Counted from the first letter of the stretch, positions 1-11,153 are shown. The stretch: DNA of 64,000 nucleotides from Prevotella sp. (GCA_015060485.1 SUYI01000012.1:1-64000); one strand, 5' to 3'. Made by a program: numbers and translations. The notes: generated from the sequence alone by a model not told the origin.

Positions 1-599
1 AACTCACCCTTGGTATCGACCACATCAAGTGAATTGCCGAGCAACTCCAGAACCTTAGCCATACCAGCAGGCATGCTTTCCTGACCAGCCTTGACGGCAA
101 CATCGATAGTTGACTCTACGGAATACTTTGACTCTGCAGTAGCCTTTGAGTCCTTCTTGGTCGAATAGTTTGCCTTAAGATTTGCTTCCAGCGAGAACAG
201 ACCGAGGTCGAGTTTCGCCTTCGCATCCACTTCTCCACCATACTCCGTGTGCTCAGAAGTCTCAGTCATCGTAGAGGATGATGCAGAGATACTAGCCTTA
301 AAGTTGATGTCAACGGTGTTGATGGCAATGTAAGGAATGGGGACAATCGTCAGGAGAGGAACATTGAGCTGAACCATGCGGCCACCTCGGTTGAAGGAGA
401 AAGCCACCATGATGGCACTCTTCTGTCCTTTCTCGTCGGTGTTGAGACCAACTTCCTTAATGAAATCCCAAGAAGTCTTGGCTGCCATTGCCTGTGCCTC
501 GATACAGGCTTTGAGCGGACCGCCGATCATAGTAGAAAATGGAATTGCCTGCATCGCATTGGTGGCGACATTTGCAGGTGTACTACTTACTTCTGCCAT
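1..599 (-). CDS. DUF2589 family protein (3' end outside window)
   Basis: About 199 residues are visible on the minus strand from the ATG at 597-599; the gene runs off the left edge. The start motif (STMIGGPLKACIEAQ), a central IVPIPYIAINTVDINF stretch, a Ser/Thr-rich segment and the late VAVKAGQESMPAGMAKVLE motif match my knowledge of DUF2589, a family of about 200 residues with no established function. There is no signal peptide or membrane segment, so it is probably cytoplasmic. It is the last visible gene of the leftward run of the mobile element but has its own leader of about 180 nt. The family call is fairly sure; the function is unknown. Confidence 0.8.
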   Translation of the reverse strand, partial: MAEVSSTPANVATNAMQAIPFSTMIGGPLKACIEAQAMAAKTSWDFIKEVGLNTDEKGQKSAIMVAFSFNRGGRMVQLNVPLLTIVPIPYIAINTVDINFKASISASSSTMTETSEHTEYGGEVDAKAKLDLGLFSLEANLKANYSTKKDSKATAESKYSVESTIDVAVKAGQESMPAGMAKVLELLGNSLDVVDTKGE

Positions 600-909
600 A
601 ATACTTTTCTTTTTTGTTATGCCTACTCTGTTTCGAAGCTCAGGCATCCCGGCCGTGTGTCATACCGACGCGTCTTTATATGGATATGCACGGGGCCATC
701 GTCCCTCTGCTTGACGGCTTTTCAGCTTCCGCCGTTTTGCAATCTTACAGTTGCACCCCCTTTTCGGAAATGCACGGCAAAAGTAAGCAGAATTTGGCAA
801 TGGCGAGGAATGGTTTACATGAGTGCCGGGTGTGGTTACATGAAAACAGAAAAACATAGTCTTGCATAAAAAAACGAGAGACATTTTATATTTGCCTCTC
901 GCTTATGAA
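600..909 (-). promoter_or_regulatory. Intergenic leader with candidate promoter for the DUF2589 gene
   Basis: This 310-nt gap carries no convincing gene; the short ORFs here overlap each other in several frames. On the minus strand the complement of 778-785 reads TACTTTTG, a match to the Bacteroidetes -7 box TAnnTTTG. No TTTG box was found at the usual distance upstream. If used, it gives a leader of about 180 nt before the ATG at 599. Confidence 0.4.
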
Positions 910-3900
910 TTATGGTCTCAATCCTCTACTTGGTGTTTCTTTGTGTGGCGACACCTCTACAACTTCATCACCATTCGCCACGGCTTGTTGTTGCTGGGGT
1001 TCATTGTCTTTTGCCAACTCCAGTTGGATCTTTCGGTCAAGTGCTGCCAGTTCGGACTTCAAGCCTTTCAGTTCATCTTCTTTCTTCCATTGCTTGTTTG
1101 CAATCTCCTTTAGAAGCGGAATGTCTTTGGCAAGAGCCGCGTTCTTTTCCTTGTACTGCTCGATAGTCTGAGGTATTCGCTCCAGTGAGTTGATGAAGTT
1201 TCGGGCAGCGGCTATAGGATCAGACAGGGCAATGAAGCCGTTGTTATACCTATACTTGTAGTTACCTTCCACGCAGAACTTGTTTTGGAACATACCCAGC
1301 CCGTCCTTGTCAAGCGGTTCACTGCACATCAGGATGGTGAAGCCGTGAATCTCGCCCACACGTCGGTATTCACCTTTGGTGTCCTTCTCCTTGGCAATCT
1401 TCTGAAGTTGCTTGCCGATGCTTTCTTCATCCGTAGGTATGAAACCGTCAAGACGTATGGGATTAAGGAGATTACCCTCGTCGTCGAGTTTACGCTGAGC
1501 CTTGTGCTTGTCAAAGTCCTCCTGCAACTTAGCAATGAGCCCATCGTTACGCTCCATTTCCTCCTGCCTGCTTTCCAACTTCCACACGGATTCGTTACGG
1601 GCCTTGTTGAATGACTTGCGTTCACCCTCCAATGCTGCTATCTTCTTTTCCAGTTTTGCCTTATCCAGCAGGTCTGTATTGCCAGAGAGAATTGCCATGT
1701 ACTCCGAGAAGTTCATGCCAGACTTCTCGTCCATTGAGCCCTCGTCGATGGTACGGGCACCGAGTGCGCCACTCTTCAACTGAGAGATAAACATCTGTTT
1801 GCAGTGAAGAAGATTGAACTTGTAACTGTCAAGCGACTTTTCCACGGCATAGATAATCACATCCACTTTGTTGTCGGCAAAGTGCTTGGCAATCTCGTTC
1901 CTTGCACGTACCGCCCGACCATTGCGCTGCTCCAAATCCGAGGGGCGCCAAGGCGTGTCCAAATGATGAATCGCCACGGCTCGTTTCTGGGCATTAACGC
2001 CCGTTCCGAGCATGGACGTGGAGCCGAACAGCACACGGACGCTGCCCTCGTTCATGGCAGAGATGACCGCCTTTCGCGCCTTCTCGTTCTTGCACTCCTG
2101 TATGAAACGGATTTCATTAGCAGGGATGTCGTAGTCCTCCACCAGTTTACGCTTGATTTCAGAATATACCGACCAGCACTCATTACCTTGCCATGTTCCC
2201 AAATCTGAGAAGACAAATTGTGTTCCCTTCTGAGCATCAAAGCGACGGTAGTAGTCCGCAATAATCTTTGCACAGTGCGAAGCCTTGTTGTCGGGATGAT
2301 CTTCGTAATTCGGGCTAATCATACGCATATCCAGTGCCATCTTTCGGGCATAGTCCGTTGCAATGAGCATCTTCGCCTTTTCCTCCGTCTCAGACAGTTT
2401 CGGACGACCGAGCAGGGTGGCATCCCCCGACTTGGCAAACTCCATCAACCGCTTGATAAACTCTTCCTGGTCTGGTGTAGGCGGAATGTTATGCAGTATC
2501 TCGTTCTTCTCAGGTCTGTCCACACCCACGTCAGCCGCCGTGCGATAGTCCGTGATTTCGTTATAAAACGCCGCCAATTCGGGGACTTTAATGAAGTAGC
2601 GAAAACGCTCTTTCTGTACGATGTTGTTAGTGACGTTAAACTCGAAGTCTGTAGTTTTCTTTGCGAAGATTGCCGCCCACGCATCGAAGCAACGGATATT
2701 TTGTCTCTCCAGTTCACGGGGACGCAGGTACTTGAAGAGCAAGTAAAGCTCCGTGAGTGAGTTGCTGATGGTCGTACCCGACAGGAACGTTGCCCCCAAG
2801 TCTCTGCCTGTTCGTTCCTGTATGGTACGGATGGCAAAGAGCATATTCAAGGCTCTTTGGCTACCCTCCGAGTTGCCGAGTCCAGCCACACGGTCATGAC
2901 GGGTGTTGAACATCAGGTTCTTGAACTGGTGGCTTTCATCGACAAACAGATGGTCGATGCCCATCTGCTTAAAGTCGCACACGTCATCCGTGCGCGTCTC
3001 TATCTGGTAGGCAATCCTCTCCAACTTCGCTTCAAGGTTGAACTTTCGCTTTTCCAGTCCGCGCAACATCTTCTTGCTTACTTCCTTACCTTGCGCCCGC
3101 AGCACTTCAAGGTTCTCTTCCACACTGTCAAGTTCTGCCTGCAGGATTTCCTGCTGCAACTCCGGCGACTGAGGAATCTTGCCGAACTGGTCGTGCGACA
3201 TAATCACGCAGTCAAAGTCGTTGTTCTTAATCGTATTGAAGAACTTGATGCGGTTTGCCGTAGAAAAATCCTTTTCCGAGGCATAGAGAATACGGGCATT
3301 GGGGTATGCCGCCATATAGGTAACGGCAATCTCCGCCACGTTAGCCTTCAGACCTATAATCATGGGCTTGTGCGCCAGTCCCAGACGCTTCATCTCATGC
3401 GCCGCAATGCACATTATCAACGTTTTACCCGTACCCACTTCGTGGTCGCAAATGCCACCGCCATTCTGCTTCAACATCCAGATACAATCCTTCTGTGAGC
3501 CGTAGATGCTCTTGATGCCATAGCGACGTTCCAATGATTTCATGTCGAGGTCAGGGAAAGTCTGGTGACTGCCGTCGTAGGTTGGACGAACATAGCAGTT
3601 GAACTTGCGGTTATACATGTCCGTCAACCGTTCCTTAAACTCCGGCGACTGTTCTTCCAACCAGTCAGAAAAACCATTTCGGATTTCATCGATCTTTGCG
3701 TTTGCCAACTGGATGCCCTCAGCGTCGCGCACCTTGATGTCGTTGCCGTTGTCATCCTTGCCGATGCTCTTCATCATGTCGGGGCAAGTGTTATGCAGCG
3801 CATGTTTCAGCAGGGCTATACCGTCATACGTGCGATAGTAGCCATGCACACAGAACTCTTCGGTAATCTTCATGTTCTTCTCACTGCAAGCCACCGAGAA

Positions 3901-6618
3901 CTCATCCATGCTCTCCGAGTAGCCGATGCGGATGTCCGTGCCGTAGAGTTGGGTCATATAGGCAGAGAACATTCCTGTCGGAATCCAACGCTCACCGAAG
4001 TTAAAGTCAAGGTCGTCAAACTGGATACGTTCAGGGAAGGACGCTTTGAGGGCTTCCAACGACTCCGTGACAAGCGGGTCTTGGACATATTCCTCACCAT
4101 CCTCTTCTCTTCTTTGCTGCTGCATCTGGCTCCATTGTTCAATACGCTCAGCCTTTTCAATGACATTGCCGGCGATAAAGCGGTCTTTCACCTCAAACCC
4201 GGTAATCAGCGGATTGTAGTAGATACGTCCCTGCAAGCCCTGTATCAAGTCAGACACGTCCATACTGGTAAGTGATGCCATATAGCCGAGGTTCACGTAG
4301 CCGTATTTGTTGAGTGATGCGGACAGGGCTTCCTCCGGGGTATCCACCTGTGTCACTTCGTTAATATTGAACGAAACGGGATGGTCGAAGATGTCCGCCT
4401 TGATGAACTGCCCGTTTTCTACACGCTCAATGGCGAGTGTGTCACGTCCATGTGCATCCATCAGCAACAGTTTGGTCATCTGTCCCATGTTCAGATGCCC
4501 GAAGTCCTTCACGAACTGGTCATAGAGGGTGTTCAGTTCCTCACGCAGTTTCTTGTTTTCCTCGTGGTTGTCAGCCTCGTAGGTGTAGAGCGTTTCGTAG
4601 GTGTCACGCAGCGGAATATACGCCGTCAGCCGTGCCGTCTGTGATGCATTCAGTTCCAAAGGGTGGAAGGTAGCCCCATATTCCGTTACTCCACGCAGAT
4701 GACCGAGGTTGCCGTCCTTATCCAGTACGATGGTGCCGTCACGGTAGAACGGTTGCATATCACCTTCAAACGGTCTTGGGGTAAGGTCAACGGGGTTCTG
4801 TTCCTGTGGCAGCTTACCCTTGCTGGTCTGTCCCTTTGTCGTTGTTGGCTGTACGTCTTGGTGACTGCCGTATTTCTCCATCGCCTCCTTGGAGGGTAGG
4901 AAAGCGGGATTCATGGTGTCCGTCAGTCCCTGCCGTTCCAGTTCTGCCTTACGGTGTTCCTCTGCTATGACGCGCAGTTTGATTCTCTGCTCCGGTGTCA
5001 TATCCATCATCACCTCATAGAAGCCGTTGATAGGCGGATTCTCTTCCCAATTGATGTCAGCATAGATGTCATCAGGATTGTCGGGCTTTGCTTCTTTCTC
5101 TTTCTTCCTGCCTTTGTCCATGTTGAGGGTTGCCGAGAAGTCGAGTGCTAACGTCTGCTGGACTGCTGTGACCTCCTTCTTTTTCCGAGGCTTGGATTCC
5201 GATGCTTTCTTTGTCTTCTGCTTCGGCTTTTCCTGTTCCGGGGTTTTCTCAAACTCCATCCCGTCCTCTTCCCAAAGGTCGAATAGACTGAGCATCGGGG
5301 ACGAGGATGCCGCTTCCTTTGGCTTCTCTTCCTTGGCAGGCTTGGCTTTCTCAACAGGCTTTTGTTCCTCTATGACTGCATTGTGTTGTTCCGCTTCCTT
5401 TGGCTCGTTTTTCTCTTCAATGACTTCCGCATCCTCAACGGCTATGCCTCTATACAGCGAATAGTTGAATTTGGCACTGATGTCTGCCATTACCACCTTT
5501 TCCATGTCCTGAGAGATACCCGTAACACCGCCCTCATGGATATACTCCATTGCAGGCTTGCCGTATGGATCGGTGTCACGCTTGGCAGAGGTGTGGATGA
5601 TATGGTCACCATGCGCCACGAAATAGGCACTTGTTCCGATACCATCCATATCCTCCACGTTGATGAAAAGACTGTCCGTTTCCGTCAGTTCCTGTTTGGC
5701 AGCTTTCTTCTGGAGGATGATAAGATCACTGCCCACTTCCGTATTGGCATTCTCCGTAAAGAGGTTGTTGGGCAGACGGACGGCACTCACAAGGTCTGCA
5801 TGACGCAGCATTTCCGCACGGATGGGGGCTGATGTCGGCGAGTCCATGACACCCTGTGAAGTGATGAAGGCTACCACGCCTCCGTCATGCACAGCATCCA
5901 GTGCCTTCAGGAAAAAATAGTTGTGTACCGCCTTTGCCGCCTGTCGCCTGACTGGCTCCTTGCTGTTGGTGTAGGCAGGATCGAAGACGGCAATGTCACC
6001 AAACGGAATGTTGGATACCGCCATGTCGAAGTAGTTCTCAAACGGCTTTGCCAGTTTCTCGAATCCCTCAATCCTCACAATAGAGTCTTGATGAAGGGCT
6101 TTGAGTACCTTGCCCGTCAGCAGGTCCTTCTCGTAGGCCATGACGTATGCGTCCTGACGACTGGTACTCACCGTCGTCTTCTTCTGCTTCACGGCATCCA
6201 CGAACACACCGATACCCGATGACGGCTCCAGCACCTTTTGGGGTTCAACACCGAAATAGTTGAACGAGCCAATGAGGGTGTTCACGAATACGTCTGGTGT
6301 ATAGAATGCCGTCAACACAGATGATTTCAGACTGTCCACATAGCGCTTGTATTCCTGTTCTGACTGTGCGTTTTCACGGAGTACCTTGTGCAGCTCCAGC
6401 GTCTTGGTGAACAGGGGCATTTCCGACTTGGGCCACTTGGTGGAGTCGGACAAGGCAGAGGCTGGATAGAGGACGCACTTCAAGCCACCGAAACCGCTGT
6501 AGCCACGCAACACAGCCAGTTCCTCATCTGTGGGTGTACGCTTCTCACGCTCTATCAGGAATGCCGTCCTGATGGCGTCGATATTCTTCTGAAGATGTTC
6601 CTTCCTATTGTATGCCAT
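910..6618 (-). CDS. Giant N6-methylase/SF2 helicase protein of a conjugative element (DarB/SNF2-like)
   Basis: This is a protein of 1902 residues. Near the N-terminus, [10 protein letters not shown] resembles SAM-binding motif I and SNIPFGD resembles the NPPY/F catalytic motif of N6-adenine methylases, with I in place of the first P. After a Lys/Glu-rich linker (roughly 420-520) comes a superfamily 2 helicase: Walker A (HEVGTGKT), a DESH box, SGTTISNS, then [11 protein letters not shown] and QRNGRAVR motifs, and a coiled C-terminus. Such proteins are common on Bacteroides conjugative elements and resemble phage P1 DarB, so an anti-restriction or DNA-entry role is an inference. The ATG at 6618 is preferred over the upstream GTG at 6645 and overlaps the DUF1896 gene by 14 nt. 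Confidence 0.85.
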   Translation of the reverse strand: MAYNRKEHLQKNIDAIRTAFLIEREKRTPTDEELAVLRGYSGFGGLKCVLYPASALSDSTKWPKSEMPLFTKTLELHKVLRENAQSEQEYKRYVDSLKSSVLTAFYTPDVFVNTLIGSFNYFGVEPQKVLEPSSGIGVFVDAVKQKKTTVSTSRQDAYVMAYEKDLLTGKVLKALHQDSIVRIEGFEKLAKPFENYFDMAVSNIPFGDIAVFDPAYTNSKEPVRRQAAKAVHNYFFLKALDAVHDGGVVAFITSQGVMDSPTSAPIRAEMLRHADLVSAVRLPNNLFTENANTEVGSDLIILQKKAAKQELTETDSLFINVEDMDGIGTSAYFVAHGDHIIHTSAKRDTDPYGKPAMEYIHEGGVTGISQDMEKVVMADISAKFNYSLYRGIAVEDAEVIEEKNEPKEAEQHNAVIEEQKPVEKAKPAKEEKPKEAASSSPMLSLFDLWEEDGMEFEKTPEQEKPKQKTKKASESKPRKKKEVTAVQQTLALDFSATLNMDKGRKKEKEAKPDNPDDIYADINWEENPPINGFYEVMMDMTPEQRIKLRVIAEEHRKAELERQGLTDTMNPAFLPSKEAMEKYGSHQDVQPTTTKGQTSKGKLPQEQNPVDLTPRPFEGDMQPFYRDGTIVLDKDGNLGHLRGVTEYGATFHPLELNASQTARLTAYIPLRDTYETLYTYEADNHEENKKLREELNTLYDQFVKDFGHLNMGQMTKLLLMDAHGRDTLAIERVENGQFIKADIFDHPVSFNINEVTQVDTPEEALSASLNKYGYVNLGYMASLTSMDVSDLIQGLQGRIYYNPLITGFEVKDRFIAGNVIEKAERIEQWSQMQQQRREEDGEEYVQDPLVTESLEALKASFPERIQFDDLDFNFGERWIPTGMFSAYMTQLYGTDIRIGYSESMDEFSVACSEKNMKITEEFCVHGYYRTYDGIALLKHALHNTCPDMMKSIGKDDNGNDIKVRDAEGIQLANAKIDEIRNGFSDWLEEQSPEFKERLTDMYNRKFNCYVRPTYDGSHQTFPDLDMKSLERRYGIKSIYGSQKDCIWMLKQNGGGICDHEVGTGKTLIMCIAAHEMKRLGLAHKPMIIGLKANVAEIAVTYMAAYPNARILYASEKDFSTANRIKFFNTIKNNDFDCVIMSHDQFGKIPQSPELQQEILQAELDSVEENLEVLRAQGKEVSKKMLRGLEKRKFNLEAKLERIAYQIETRTDDVCDFKQMGIDHLFVDESHQFKNLMFNTRHDRVAGLGNSEGSQRALNMLFAIRTIQERTGRDLGATFLSGTTISNSLTELYLLFKYLRPRELERQNIRCFDAWAAIFAKKTTDFEFNVTNNIVQKERFRYFIKVPELAAFYNEITDYRTAADVGVDRPEKNEILHNIPPTPDQEEFIKRLMEFAKSGDATLLGRPKLSETEEKAKMLIATDYARKMALDMRMISPNYEDHPDNKASHCAKIIADYYRRFDAQKGTQFVFSDLGTWQGNECWSVYSEIKRKLVEDYDIPANEIRFIQECKNEKARKAVISAMNEGSVRVLFGSTSMLGTGVNAQKRAVAIHHLDTPWRPSDLEQRNGRAVRARNEIAKHFADNKVDVIIYAVEKSLDSYKFNLLHCKQMFISQLKSGALGARTIDEGSMDEKSGMNFSEYMAILSGNTDLLDKAKLEKKIAALEGERKSFNKARNESVWKLESRQEEMERNDGLIAKLQEDFDKHKAQRKLDDEGNLLNPIRLDGFIPTDEESIGKQLQKIAKEKDTKGEYRRVGEIHGFTILMCSEPLDKDGLGMFQNKFCVEGNYKYRYNNGFIALSDPIAAARNFINSLERIPQTIEQYKEKNAALAKDIPLLKEIANKQWKKEDELKGLKSELAALDRKIQLELAKDNEPQQQQAVANGDEVVEVSPHKETPSRGLRP

Positions 6619-7057
6619 ACTGTCTGAGGTATAGGGTGACGGCACCAGTCAGTTCATCGTGAAGGTTCTGGTATTCGTCACTGAGTGGAAAATCATCATT
6701 GGCAAGGTCATAGATGGAAAACACCTTGCCCATGAACGGCAGAAGGCTCTCTGCCAGTTGCTCATGGAGCAACGGAGGGACGGACTTCTCAAACTCCGAG
6801 TTGATAACACCTAAAAGGATGTCATACTGAGAATAGTGCAGTCCCTTGGTGAGTGCCGACATCGCCAGTTCCTGTGCCTGGTCTGGTGTATGTCCGTTCC
6901 GGCGTTCCTGCTCATAGGTCTCTGCCGCTTCATCCGCACGGGTACGGATGAAGTCACGGTCATGCTGTTGGGTAAACCTGTGCTGACGGAGGTAGTCCAG
7001 CAGGTATAGTTCGTAATAACTCAGTTCCCGTGTGGTTGTCTGTGATGTCCTGCTCAT
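6605..7057 (-). CDS. DUF1896 family protein
   Basis: This 150-residue soluble protein contains the stretch [16 protein letters not shown], a helical middle ([16 protein letters not shown]) and FEKSVP, which I recognise as DUF1896, a family found almost only on Bacteroidetes conjugative elements. The function is unknown. Its start overlaps the stop of the upstream topoisomerase-like gene by 4 nt (ATGA), and its end overlaps the helicase start by 14 nt, so the three genes are almost certainly one translationally coupled unit. No catalytic motif is visible. Confidence 0.8.
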   Translation of the reverse strand: MSRTSQTTTRELSYYELYLLDYLRQHRFTQQHDRDFIRTRADEAAETYEQERRNGHTPDQAQELAMSALTKGLHYSQYDILLGVINSEFEKSVPPLLHEQLAESLLPFMGKVFSIYDLANDDFPLSDEYQNLHDELTGAVTLYLRQYGIQ

Positions 7058-8862
7058 GATGCTTCCTTCTTGATATTGTCAATCATCTTCTTTGTTGCAC
7101 GGTCGATGGGGACGGCACGCTTGGCAAACAGCGTCTCGGAACTGAGCAGTTCACGGACTACCGCCTCCGTATAGTTGTTTATCTGAGCCTTGCTATACAG
7201 GCCCAAAGACAATCTCCTATTGAAATGTCCCATTTGGAGGGGACTGCCGATAATCATGTCACGAATGACGGAGTAGAGTGCCAGTCCCTTTTCTGTAGGT
7301 ACTATCTCCTTGTCGAAAGCGTCGACGTAGCCATTCTCAAAGAGCATACTGACAGCATCTGCTTTCTCCTTGGTAGTGCCGAGGTCAAAGAGGTCTGCCT
7401 CCATGAGCAAGGTCTCTGCCGTATGCAATGGTATCGGTTGGCTTGTTCTCTTTGTGATGGACACGCCGTAGAAGTGTTCCAGTTCACCTTCGTGCCAGTG
7501 GTAGTTGGTGTACGGGGTATCGGTATTGCCAAACGTCCTGTTCGTCATTGCCGTCCATCCCTTTTCCGTCAGAGTGCTTTTCTCTACCTTGAAGTCATGT
7601 CCTTCAAAGATAGCCCAGACGGTCGATGTCTTCATACGGGCATTCTGACCGAAAGCCAGTATCATGCGCTCCGTGATAAGGTCGTAGATTCTCTGCTCGT
7701 CCTTCGTGAGTTTGAACACGTCGGGATTGCACTTGCGCTCTGTCAGGCAGATGCCGATGTGGTCACGCTTGCCGTAGTTTTCCCAGATGCAGTCCTGATT
7801 GGGCTGGTCTATCTTCAGTATCATCTGCTCCCATCGGGAATTACCGCGTAGGTCATGGACGGTATTGTTCCAGAACTGACGGGCATAGTTCTGGCTGATG
7901 AGATGTTCCTTGGTGAAAGGCCATGTTATCAGTCCGTTGTCGAAGAGCTTCTGCAGGCATTTCGTCGTGTGGACGATGCCGAATCCGAAATGTTTGTTGG
8001 CTGCAAGCAGGATGGTATGATAGTCAAACAGTCCTGGCGAATGCAATTCTTCCGTCTTCACAGAGACATCACTGATAATGACAGGCTCTACGCCCATTGC
8101 CTTCCGCATCTTGATATAGAGGGCATTGGCATCCGCCACGCTGTCAAACTGTTTATCGGAAGTGAACTTATAGACTTCGCCGTCCTTCTCAATGGAGAAG
8201 TTCACCTGCCATGTGGATTCAGGCTTGTGTTCCTTGCTTGCCTTGTAGCGTCGGCAGATCAGTGACAGCAGGGGTGTGGCAATAGGCTCAATCTGATGGG
8301 AGCCTTTGCCATAGACCTTTTCCAACAGGTGAGTGGCATTGGCAGAGATAAGCCATTCGGCTTTACGCTTTTTGAGAGCCTGCTCATATTTCTGTTGTAC
8401 GCCACGTATCTGGAGGCGGTTCTGCAGACTCTCACGGATGCCTTTGGCAGAGAGTGAGCGGAGGTGAAGCTGGAACAGGAAGCCTTTCGGGACGGTCACC
8501 AGCATGGGGCCTGCCTTCAGCAGAGTTTCTTGCAAGTCTGATGTCGCCACATAGACGTAAGTACTGTTGGCTATCAGTTCCGAGAGGATGCGGGCATGGT
8601 TTGCCATCTTCTCGCTTGGCTTCAGATGTCCGTCTGCTGGCAGTAGCACGACGGGGTATCTGTCGGGAAAGTACGGCAGTGCCGTTGGTGAAAGGCGGTC
8701 GAGTGTCTGGCTGAGTTCCGGGCTGAAACCGAGGTCTATGCCCTCCAGCCATGTAACGGCATAGTTGTTGCCGACATAGTGACGGGTGTCCTCGTCACTG
8801 GCTCCTACTATCCTTGCATATCGCTTTGCTATATGCTGTGTATCTGCTATAATCGTAATCAT
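7054..8862 (-). CDS. Exc-like type IA topoisomerase homologue, apparently catalytically dead
   Basis: This 602-residue protein follows the topoisomerase III fold: a TOPRIM-like N-terminus (IIADTQHIAKRYARIVGA), the LTKDEQRIYDLITERM helix and the C-terminal LTEKGW region. The active-site block, normally GLITYPRTDS, reads GLITWPFTKEHL, so the DNA-linking Tyr is Trp and the partner Arg is Phe. The TOPRIM acidic block, normally ATDPDREGE, reads ATSDLQETL. It should therefore not cleave DNA. CTnDOT carries a topoisomerase-like gene, exc, in its excision operon, and as I recall its catalytic Tyr is dispensable for excision; the position here (after a helix-turn-helix gene and a DUF3945 gene) is similar. 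The family call is firm and the role is inferred. Confidence 0.8.
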   Translation of the reverse strand: MITIIADTQHIAKRYARIVGASDEDTRHYVGNNYAVTWLEGIDLGFSPELSQTLDRLSPTALPYFPDRYPVVLLPADGHLKPSEKMANHARILSELIANSTYVYVATSDLQETLLKAGPMLVTVPKGFLFQLHLRSLSAKGIRESLQNRLQIRGVQQKYEQALKKRKAEWLISANATHLLEKVYGKGSHQIEPIATPLLSLICRRYKASKEHKPESTWQVNFSIEKDGEVYKFTSDKQFDSVADANALYIKMRKAMGVEPVIISDVSVKTEELHSPGLFDYHTILLAANKHFGFGIVHTTKCLQKLFDNGLITWPFTKEHLISQNYARQFWNNTVHDLRGNSRWEQMILKIDQPNQDCIWENYGKRDHIGICLTERKCNPDVFKLTKDEQRIYDLITERMILAFGQNARMKTSTVWAIFEGHDFKVEKSTLTEKGWTAMTNRTFGNTDTPYTNYHWHEGELEHFYGVSITKRTSQPIPLHTAETLLMEADLFDLGTTKEKADAVSMLFENGYVDAFDKEIVPTEKGLALYSVIRDMIIGSPLQMGHFNRRLSLGLYSKAQINNYTEAVVRELLSSETLFAKRAVPIDRATKKMIDNIKKEAS

Positions 8863-8987
8863 GATTTTTACTTTTTATGGGATTCTACTATTGATGTATG
8901 GGTATAATGATGGCTCGTCCCCATCCGTTCCTGAACGGGAACGAGCCAAAAGCAGTGAGTGAAATAAGGACTGTTGTTGCCGGAGGG

Positions 8988-10538
8988 CTACATCTTCATA
9001 CCCTTCGATTTCTTCTTCTCGGGCTTGTCCTGCTTCACGGCATTATCCTGTTGCTCCTTCTGCTTGGTGTCCTTCGGGGCAGTCTGGCTTTGCTGCAGGG
9101 GTTCCTTCACGCCCTTGGTCTGCTCATTGGTCTTGCCCTCATTGTTCACGGCTACCTGTGTCTGACTCTCCGATGCTGGGGTCTGGGTGACTGCCTTGTC
9201 GGGATCATTGGCATAGGTCAACGGACGGCCTTTCTCCGGGCTGAACTTCAGGTACATCGTGGAGGGTACACCCTGTTTGTCGGGCACTCCGTCGAGTTTG
9301 ATGGTCTTGCCCTCCAGGTAGTCACGCTTCTGCTCGTCGGTGAACTCCACGCCCTTCCACTTGCCGATGGGCTTGATGTTGCCGTTCTCGTCCGTCCACT
9401 GTGGACGGCGCTGTTTCTGTGCACCGTCACCGTCGGCATCCTGTGCCTGGCCCTCTGTCTGCTGGTTACCTTCCTGCCTCTGCTCCTGACCGTTGCGCTG
9501 GCGATAGCCACGGGGTACGAACTCCACGCCCTTCTCTTCTACGTTGGCTTGCAGTGTGGTGGTGAACTTGCGACCGTTGGCAAGTTCAATCTCCTTGTTC
9601 TTCAGGGGCAGTCCGGCACGGAGCATGTCCTGTTCCTGCTTCGTCAGTTCCGTGTTGCCTATCTTCTCAGGAATGCGCAGACGGCGCACTGGCAGGTCTG
9701 TAATCTCGTTGGTCTGGCGGTCGATGCTGATGATGCTTGGCACACGTTCGCCTCGATCGTTCAAGAGGTCAACGACACGCCCCATGTTGCCGTAGTTCTT
9801 CAGGGCAGACTTGTCGGCTTCGGAAAAGGTGTGTCCCTTGTACTCCTGTTCCAGATTGGCTTCCTTACGGATGAGGTGAGGAACAAGGCTCACACTGTCG
9901 TCCTCGTTCTTCTTGAAGGACAGACGGGCAGCGGTCTCCAACTGTTCTCCGCCGAAGGCAGGATGCACGGTGATGAGGTTACTCTTGCCATAGTTCAGCA
10001 TCTTGTTGAGGTCGCCCGACTGTTCGAGTTGGTCACGGGTGATGCCCCACTTCTGCTGGATGTCTGCCCAATTGACCTTGGTCTCGTCGATGGGCTGGTA
10101 CTGGTGCTTGTTACTCTCTGCCTGCTGGCTCTGTGCCTCGGCAGCATTGTTGCTTTGGTTCTGTTCCATTTTCTTCTTGTTTTTGTTGTTAATGTAATTG
10201 GATGGATTGATGCTTTCGCCCTCGATTTCCGCCTTTGCCTCTTCAGCTCCTGCGAACAGTCGTTCAAGTGCGCCTGTCGTGGTCTTGGTGAAGCCGAAAC
10301 GAGTCGGCTCCTTGCACTGGCGGACGAAGTTCGTGAAGAAGTTGTCAAGGGCATTGCCGTTCTTGTCGAACTGGAGGAAAGACTGTGAGTATTCTTTCCT
10401 GACGGGCATTTTAATGGGATTTCCAATGCTGTTCATGCCTGTGACGACACCACGCTCTCCTGTCTTGTTGTCCGTGACAATCAGCACGTCCTTGTCGGGC
10501 TTCAACTTCTCCTGCTCGTTTTCTTTTTCCTTGTCCAT
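8988..10538 (-). CDS. DUF4099/DUF3945 domain protein of conjugative element
   Basis: This 516-residue, highly charged protein has an N-terminal block (VLIVTDNKTGERGVVTG), a DUF4099-like region starting WADIQQKWGITRDQLEQSG, and two DUF3945-like units (around LRAGLPLKNKEIELANG and IKPIGKWKGVEFTDEQKRDY). It ends in a low-complexity Gln/Lys-rich tail. These domains are typical of Bacteroidetes conjugative transposons and their function is not established. It lies 125 nt before the topoisomerase-like gene and 73 nt after a small helix-turn-helix gene, an order resembling the CTnDOT xis2-orf3-exc operon. No membrane segments are seen. Confidence 0.8.
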   Translation of the reverse strand: MDKEKENEQEKLKPDKDVLIVTDNKTGERGVVTGMNSIGNPIKMPVRKEYSQSFLQFDKNGNALDNFFTNFVRQCKEPTRFGFTKTTTGALERLFAGAEEAKAEIEGESINPSNYINNKNKKKMEQNQSNNAAEAQSQQAESNKHQYQPIDETKVNWADIQQKWGITRDQLEQSGDLNKMLNYGKSNLITVHPAFGGEQLETAARLSFKKNEDDSVSLVPHLIRKEANLEQEYKGHTFSEADKSALKNYGNMGRVVDLLNDRGERVPSIISIDRQTNEITDLPVRRLRIPEKIGNTELTKQEQDMLRAGLPLKNKEIELANGRKFTTTLQANVEEKGVEFVPRGYRQRNGQEQRQEGNQQTEGQAQDADGDGAQKQRRPQWTDENGNIKPIGKWKGVEFTDEQKRDYLEGKTIKLDGVPDKQGVPSTMYLKFSPEKGRPLTYANDPDKAVTQTPASESQTQVAVNNEGKTNEQTKGVKEPLQQSQTAPKDTKQKEQQDNAVKQDKPEKKKSKGMKM

Positions 10539-10611
10539 TGCTTACTGGATTTTGAAAGTTGTTACTAATGTTGATGATCTCTAAGTCTATACTTGTTAGC
10601 CGGCTGTATAG

Positions 10612-10950
10612 TCATTTCCATGATGGGCGCTTCAACTGGTCAAATTTTTCACTGAGTTGACCGCCCTTGTCCTTCCTGTTCTTGCGGATGAATGCCCACA
10701 CGTCACTTTCCTTGTAATAGACACGCTGGCGAAGGACGCTGTAGGGTATCAGTCCTTCCGTGCGGTATCGCTGTGAAGTTCGTGCGCTGATGTTCAGGAT
10801 CTGGCAGAAGTCGGCATCGTCAATCATGCTGTCCCCATCAGTGTCAGGCGACTGTGCCTTGAGTTGGCGCAGTTCGCCCATCATCTGCTCCTGATGCTCA
10901 GTGATACGGGTCATCCACTGGTCGAAGTATTCTTTTGAAAGTTGCTCCAT
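10612..10950 (-). CDS. Excisionase-like helix-turn-helix protein
   Basis: This 112-residue protein has a helical N-terminus and then a MerR/excisionase-type winged helix (HTH_17): DADFCQILNISARTSQRYR, GLIPYSVLRQRVYYKESDV. Proteins of this size and type include the recombination directionality factors of Bacteroides elements (Xis2c/Xis2d) and small regulators. It is the first gene of the leftward excision-type operon and is divergent from a second helix-turn-helix gene across 231 nt that hold 21-bp repeats. Either an excision factor or the operon regulator is possible. Confidence 0.8.
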   Translation of the reverse strand: MEQLSKEYFDQWMTRITEHQEQMMGELRQLKAQSPDTDGDSMIDDADFCQILNISARTSQRYRTEGLIPYSVLRQRVYYKESDVWAFIRKNRKDKGGQLSEKFDQLKRPSWK

Positions 10951-10978
10951 ATTGGTCTGATTTTCAAGTTTACGGGTG

Positions 10979-10986
10979 CAAAATTA
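10979..10986 (-). promoter_or_regulatory. Candidate -7 box for the leftward excision-type operon
   Basis: The complement reads TAATTTTG, matching TAnnTTTG, 28 bp upstream of the start codon at 10950. No TTTG box is seen at the normal distance, so an activator may be needed. Confidence 0.4.
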
Positions 10987-11064
10987 GGGGTATCGGAACA
11001 ACCCGTTTCACTAATAAGTGCTTACTAAGGAATGATTTTCTTGGAGAAAACAGTTTCAGACGGC

Positions 11065-11106
11065 ATCCGACCGCCATTTTCAGCCATCTGACCGCCACTT
11101 TCAGCC
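11065..11106. repeat. Two tandem 21-bp direct repeats between divergent HTH genes
   Basis: Unit 1 (11065-11085) and unit 2 (11086-11106) differ at only two of 21 positions and share the core GACCGCCA followed by TTTCAGCC. A partial third copy (TTTCAGACGGC, about 11054-11064) precedes them. A 21-bp period places both units on the same DNA face, as expected for an operator. They sit about 20 bp upstream of the -33 box of the rightward gene. Confidence 0.7.
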
Positions 11107-11122
11107 AAAGCGAAGTGCCGTG

Positions 11123-11153
11123 ATTGGGTTTGCCTTTTTCCTTTGTTACTTTG
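11123..11153 (+). promoter_or_regulatory. Promoter of the rightward HTH gene pair
   Basis: ATTG at 11123-11126, a 19-bp spacer and TTACTTTG at 11146-11153 fit the Bacteroidetes promoter closely. The leader to the ATG at 11182 is about 20 nt, which supports that start over an in-frame upstream codon at 11143. Confidence 0.65.

Noticed and set aside
8898..10388. 496-residue open frame antisense to the DUF3945 gene
   Set aside because: Shadow of a real gene with known domains; a Leu/Val-rich frame without a family.
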